The notes beneath the pieces are model-generated. The model made no database searches. It saw nothing but the letters and a program-made list of their open reading frames with translations, and had not been told where the DNA came from. A stretch of 23,916 bases of DNA, from the NCBI GenBank assembly GCA_937893485.1, contig CALBJL010000241.1, forward strand, positions 1 to 23,916, given 5' to 3'. Position numbers and translations under genes: made by a program. Below are positions 20,735 to 23,916 of the stretch, one piece after another. How positions within the stretch are numbered: position 1 is the stretch's first letter; every line of letters starts with the position of its first letter. The DNA comes from an uncultured bacterium. GTDB taxonomy: Bacteria; Bacillota; Clostridia; Lachnospirales; Lachnospiraceae.

Positions 20735-23439
20735 GCTTTTGTCCCCTTCTTTAAAATATATTTATCCTGATAGTCAATCATCACATCATAGATACGTTTA
20801 CAGTTCTCGCGGTCATTATAATAGAAGAAATCATCTGCCCTGCGCACATATTCTTCCTTCATCTTACATCCGGATGCCATGTATTCGCACAGCAGGTCGA
20901 TCAGCTCATCATTGTCATGCGCGATCTCACCGAATGCCATCGTATCATAGAAGAACGTACCTTCCTCATAATGCTGCGGGATATCCTTGTGGTGCAGGTA
21001 TACCAGCGGTTTCCGCATATAGGCAAAGTCAAACTGGATGCCGGAGAAGTCCGTTACCATCAGGCTCGATTCACAGAACATCCGCTCATAGCTCATGTCA
21101 CCAACCGCCGGAATAACATCTACATAATCGTTTTTGTCAAAATCATCGACCTGCGCACTCACGATTGGATGCAGTACATACTTGATCCGGTAGCCGTATT
21201 TTTTCGCCGCTTCGATCAGACGCGGATCGTTAATCAGCGAGTTAAATACTTTATAGTAGGTGCTCTCTTTGAACAGCGGATTGTAGTCACGCTGCTCCCC
21301 CTCGCTCGTGCGCACCGGCACTGCTGCCTGCATACGCCACGTGGGGCTGATCATAATCTGCTTTTTATCGTCATTGACCAGTCCGTCATAACGTGGAACA
21401 CCGGTCAGCTTCAATGCATCATATCCGACATAATCATAAATCGGGCGTGACAGATTCTCGATCTCATACTGTGACGCGCAGAAATACAGTCTCGTGTTGT
21501 CCCTCAGACGGTTCTGTGCCACTGCGATCTTCTGCACCGACATACCATGCTGCACACAGCACACATGGAAATCGACCAGATCACGCACATAGCTTGAATT
21601 GATCATACCGAAATTGTTAAACGCAAACACCGTAGAGTTCGAAATCACCATCATATCCGCGAGCAGGAACACCAGACGATGCTTGATGCTGCCGCGTACC
21701 AGCGGATGATAACCGTCCTTATGCATACGCTTATAGTCCGCCGCGTGCTTATCAATGAGATAATAATGCTTCATGTGTTTGCCGCGCGCACTCGCATAGC
21801 GGTACAGGTACTCGGACGAATCGCCGCCCTTGTAGATCTTGTCGAGGTACATCCAGACGGGCTTGCGCTTCATAAACGGCTTTGCGAGGAAGTACGCATT
21901 ACGCACACCGATAAATACCCACGCACGCAGATCGAATGATTTCAACATCTCCCACTGCAGTCTGCGCTCCTGTCTGCGCCGCTCCTTTTTCGTAGCGGTG
22001 CGGAAATACATGCCGTTTTCCCGCTTCACCATCATATACTTTTTATCCGGTCCAAAACACCAGTAGCTCGCCAGAAACGTACCGCTCATGCGGCTGAAAT
22101 GCGATTCATAGGAAAATGCGATCTCGATGGTTTCCCCATCAATCACAGCCTCGCAGTTCAGCGCTGCGCTGCTCACTCCCTCAAGCGGCAGATCGACGCT
22201 GAACGAATGTCTCTTATAGACACTCACGCCAAATACCTTTGTCAAGGCATAGCGCTCGTTATAGTTCAATGCATATTTTCTCCCGTGATAGCGAATATAT
22301 ACCTCCTCGGACATCGCATACAAAATCGGATGGATCGTTCCGTCAATATGCAGCACGTTATCATGCTCATTCATAAACAGAATGTTCGCCTTAAGGTTTT
22401 CGATCCTGCCAAACATCACGTTTTTATATCCATAATGCGCTTTTCCGACGAGATAACGCTTCTCCATCGAAAAATCATCGCCGTATTTCAGGATGCCGTA
22501 CACCCACAGCATACTGTCGAGCTGCTTGCACTCCGGAATCTTGAGATAATCAAACAGCACCTCATCATCGATATATTGGAACAGCTCACCCATCAGACGC
22601 AGGAATTCCCGCTCCTGACCGGACGGAATAACATGCTTATTCTGGTTGTCTTTGTTGCTGGTGACCCTACATCCGATCGAAAACATGAAATGGTACTGGA
22701 TAAACCGCGGGATGCCGCCCTTCTGCTCTGACCAGTGCCCTAAATACGGCTGCCAGAACTCCCGCAGCGATTTAAAATACCAGTCCGGATTGTAAATCTC
22801 TTTATAAAAGACCGGATCGCCCTCCTGCGCACGACTGCCCTGATAGATCACATCACTCAGATAGACTACCTCGCGCACGCGCGCCAGCAATGTCAGGAAA
22901 AACTCCCGCTCTGCCTCGATTCCATATTCCAGATGCCACTCACCAGCCCGCAATGCCTTTGTACGGACAAATGTACCCGCAAAATAGAACGGATAATGCG
23001 TAAATGTCCGGTACACATCCATAACGGACACCTTATCGAGCACCTCTGCGCTGGCAAATGCAGCAAACTCCAGCTCCGGAAGCTGCTTATAAGGCATAAA
23101 TACCTGCTTTTTTTCTCTCTTTGCCGCCTCCGCAGTAATTCTCGCAAACGCACCATCCGAACAGGTATCACCACCGTACAATGCCGTGGCAAGCTCCCCT
23201 TTCAGACGATCCGCTGCATCTGCGTACAACTGCGCATCCGTACGTTCCCCGATCTGCATATAACTGACATCCGCCACCTGTGCCAGTTCGTCCAGCCATG
23301 CCTCCTGCTGTGTACTGTGACCGTACACGAGCAGCTCTGCCTGATCCTGCATGGACGGCAGTTCTCTTTTCAAATAACCTGCGGTCGTGCGGTTTTCTGC
23401 CTCACGTTCCGAACAGATCAGTATGATTGAAAGCCTCAT
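20731..23439 (-). CDS. TagF/TarL-like polyol-phosphate polymerase with degenerate GT-A-like N-terminus
   Basis: A 902-aa protein. The C-terminal part (about 520-890) is a CDP-glycerol/CDP-ribitol phosphotransferase: VQHGMSVQK (629-637, catalytic His), ISPTWR (697-702), LHP (756-758), and SSLMVTDFSGIQFDFAYMRKP (791-811). This domain polymerises or primes polyol-phosphate chains on a lipid carrier at the cytoplasmic face. The N-terminus (MRLSIILICSEREAENRTTAGYL) resembles a family-2 glycosyltransferase, but the usual DxD region reads GGDTCSD and looks degenerate. Residues about 200-500 are a linker region I do not recognise. ATGA overlaps on both sides (20731-20734 and 23436-23439) bind it tightly to its neighbours. 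It should use the CDP-polyol made by the next gene. Confidence 0.87.
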   Translation of the reverse strand: MRLSIILICSEREAENRTTAGYLKRELPSMQDQAELLVYGHSTQQEAWLDELAQVADVSYMQIGERTDAQLYADAADRLKGELATALYGGDTCSDGAFARITAEAAKREKKQVFMPYKQLPELEFAAFASAEVLDKVSVMDVYRTFTHYPFYFAGTFVRTKALRAGEWHLEYGIEAEREFFLTLLARVREVVYLSDVIYQGSRAQEGDPVFYKEIYNPDWYFKSLREFWQPYLGHWSEQKGGIPRFIQYHFMFSIGCRVTSNKDNQNKHVIPSGQEREFLRLMGELFQYIDDEVLFDYLKIPECKQLDSMLWVYGILKYGDDFSMEKRYLVGKAHYGYKNVMFGRIENLKANILFMNEHDNVLHIDGTIHPILYAMSEEVYIRYHGRKYALNYNERYALTKVFGVSVYKRHSFSVDLPLEGVSSAALNCEAVIDGETIEIAFSYESHFSRMSGTFLASYWCFGPDKKYMMVKRENGMYFRTATKKERRRQERRLQWEMLKSFDLRAWVFIGVRNAYFLAKPFMKRKPVWMYLDKIYKGGDSSEYLYRYASARGKHMKHYYLIDKHAADYKRMHKDGYHPLVRGSIKHRLVFLLADMMVISNSTVFAFNNFGMINSSYVRDLVDFHVCCVQHGMSVQKIAVAQNRLRDNTRLYFCASQYEIENLSRPIYDYVGYDALKLTGVPRYDGLVNDDKKQIMISPTWRMQAAVPVRTSEGEQRDYNPLFKESTYYKVFNSLINDPRLIEAAKKYGYRIKYVLHPIVSAQVDDFDKNDYVDVIPAVGDMSYERMFCESSLMVTDFSGIQFDFAYMRKPLVYLHHKDIPQHYEEGTFFYDTMAFGEIAHDNDELIDLLCEYMASGCKMKEEYVRRADDFFYYNDRENCKRIYDVMIDYQDKYILKKGTKA

Positions 23440-23916
23440 TTGTTTCCCCCCTGCGCATCCTTCTGATCCGCATGCTTCTCCTCAGCCGCCTTTTGTTCAG
23501 CAGCTTTCTTCTCTGCCGCTTTTTTCTCGGCAGCCTTTTTCTCCGCTTCCTTCTTCTGCTTACGCCTCTGCTCCAGCTCCTTGCGGGCAGCCGCAGGCAG
23601 CTTCGACAGATCGCTGCAATCGTCTAACATCGCTTCGTACTGATCTGCAACCTCACCAATATCCCCATACGAGATCAGTTTTCCGTGATCTAAGATCATC
23701 GCCTTGTTACACAGTCTGCGCACCTGCTCCAGTGAATGCGAGACAAACAGCACCGTCACGCCCTGATCGAACATGTCCATGATCTTTTTCTCACTCTTTT
23801 TACGGAACTTGGCATCACCGACCGACAGCACCTCATCGAGAATCAGGATCTCCGGCGATACGGTTGTCGCGATCGAAAATCCGAGACGGGCACGCATACC
23901 GGACGAATAGTTTTTG
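23436..23916 (-). CDS. Polysaccharide/teichoic-acid exporter ABC ATPase, C-terminal part (runs off the window)
   Basis: The last 160 codons of an ABC ATPase; the Walker A half lies beyond 23916. Visible are the signature YSSGMRARLGF, Walker B ILILDEVLSVGD, and the H-loop VLFVSHSLEQVRRLC. The YSSGM signature with DEVLSVGD is typical of the TagH/Wzt/KpsT exporters of teichoic acids and O-polysaccharides. The C-terminus carries an unusual Lys/Ala/Glu tail with repeated KKAAE units (about 35 residues). Its stop overlaps the polymerase start by 4 bp (ATGA). The permease partner is probably upstream, outside the window. Confidence 0.9.
   Translation of the reverse strand, partial: KNYSSGMRARLGFSIATTVSPEILILDEVLSVGDAKFRKKSEKKIMDMFDQGVTVLFVSHSLEQVRRLCNKAMILDHGKLISYGDIGEVADQYEAMLDDCSDLSKLPAAARKELEQRRKQKKEAEKKAAEKKAAEKKAAEQKAAEEKHADQKDAQGGNK

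Noticed and set aside
1..23916. CRISPR array, tRNA or rRNA genes, integrase or insertion-sequence transposase
   Set aside because: No regularly spaced repeats, no cloverleaf with tRNA consensus boxes and no transposase or recombinase reading frame were seen on either strand.

Overview
The window reads as chromosomal DNA of a low-to-mid GC Firmicute, most likely a Lachnospiraceae-type Clostridium relative. The basis is a divided rpoB/rpoC pair, a str ribosomal-protein operon (rpsL-rpsG-fusA), Gram-positive envelope genes of the teichoic-acid type, strong AGGAGG-type ribosome binding sites and consensus sigma-A promoters. Genus is an inference. Every convincing gene lies on the minus strand, so transcription runs from high to low coordinates.

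Layout in transcription order. (1) 23916-16992: envelope-polymer operon with a polysaccharide-exporter ABC ATPase (cut by the window edge), a TagF/TarL-type polyol-phosphate polymerase with a degenerate glycosyltransferase-like N-terminus, a TarI/IspD-like cytidylyltransferase, an extended SDR, and a secreted metallo-beta-lactamase-fold protein with cell-wall-binding-type repeats whose layout matches pneumococcal phosphorylcholine esterase Pce/CbpE. (2) 16991-16640: 350 bp of non-coding DNA made of palindromic elements, a two-sided terminator and a 164-bp element with perfect 12-bp terminal inverted repeats beside the rpoBC promoter. (3) 16516-8682: rpoB and rpoC, then a clear terminator. (4) 8456-6116: a LysR regulator overlapping a divergent SLC13/DASS-type transporter. 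(5) 5863-1448: a four-gene acyl-transfer cassette (MBOAT, DltD/SGNH-like transferase, adenylation enzyme, carrier protein) with its own promoter and a structured leader. (6) 1229-1: rpsL, rpsG and the start of fusA, behind a consensus promoter whose spacer contains one arm of the preceding terminator.

The most interesting system is the acyl-transfer cassette. Its logic is that of dltABCD (carrier-protein loading, membrane transfer, extracellular transfer), but three features depart from Dlt. The adenylation enzyme has an acyl/aryl-CoA-ligase-like LNHAFG motif where amino-acid-activating enzymes carry an Asp. The MBOAT ends in FIYEQF, a fused C-terminal acyl-shuttle hexapeptide, so no DltX-like microprotein is needed. 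The invariant A10 lysine of the ligase is a serine. I infer extracytoplasmic O-acylation of a cell-envelope polymer with a cargo that is probably not D-alanine. The cassette and the LysR/transporter pair together break the usual rpoC-rpsL linkage, and the teichoic-type operon lies where rplJ-rplL would often be.
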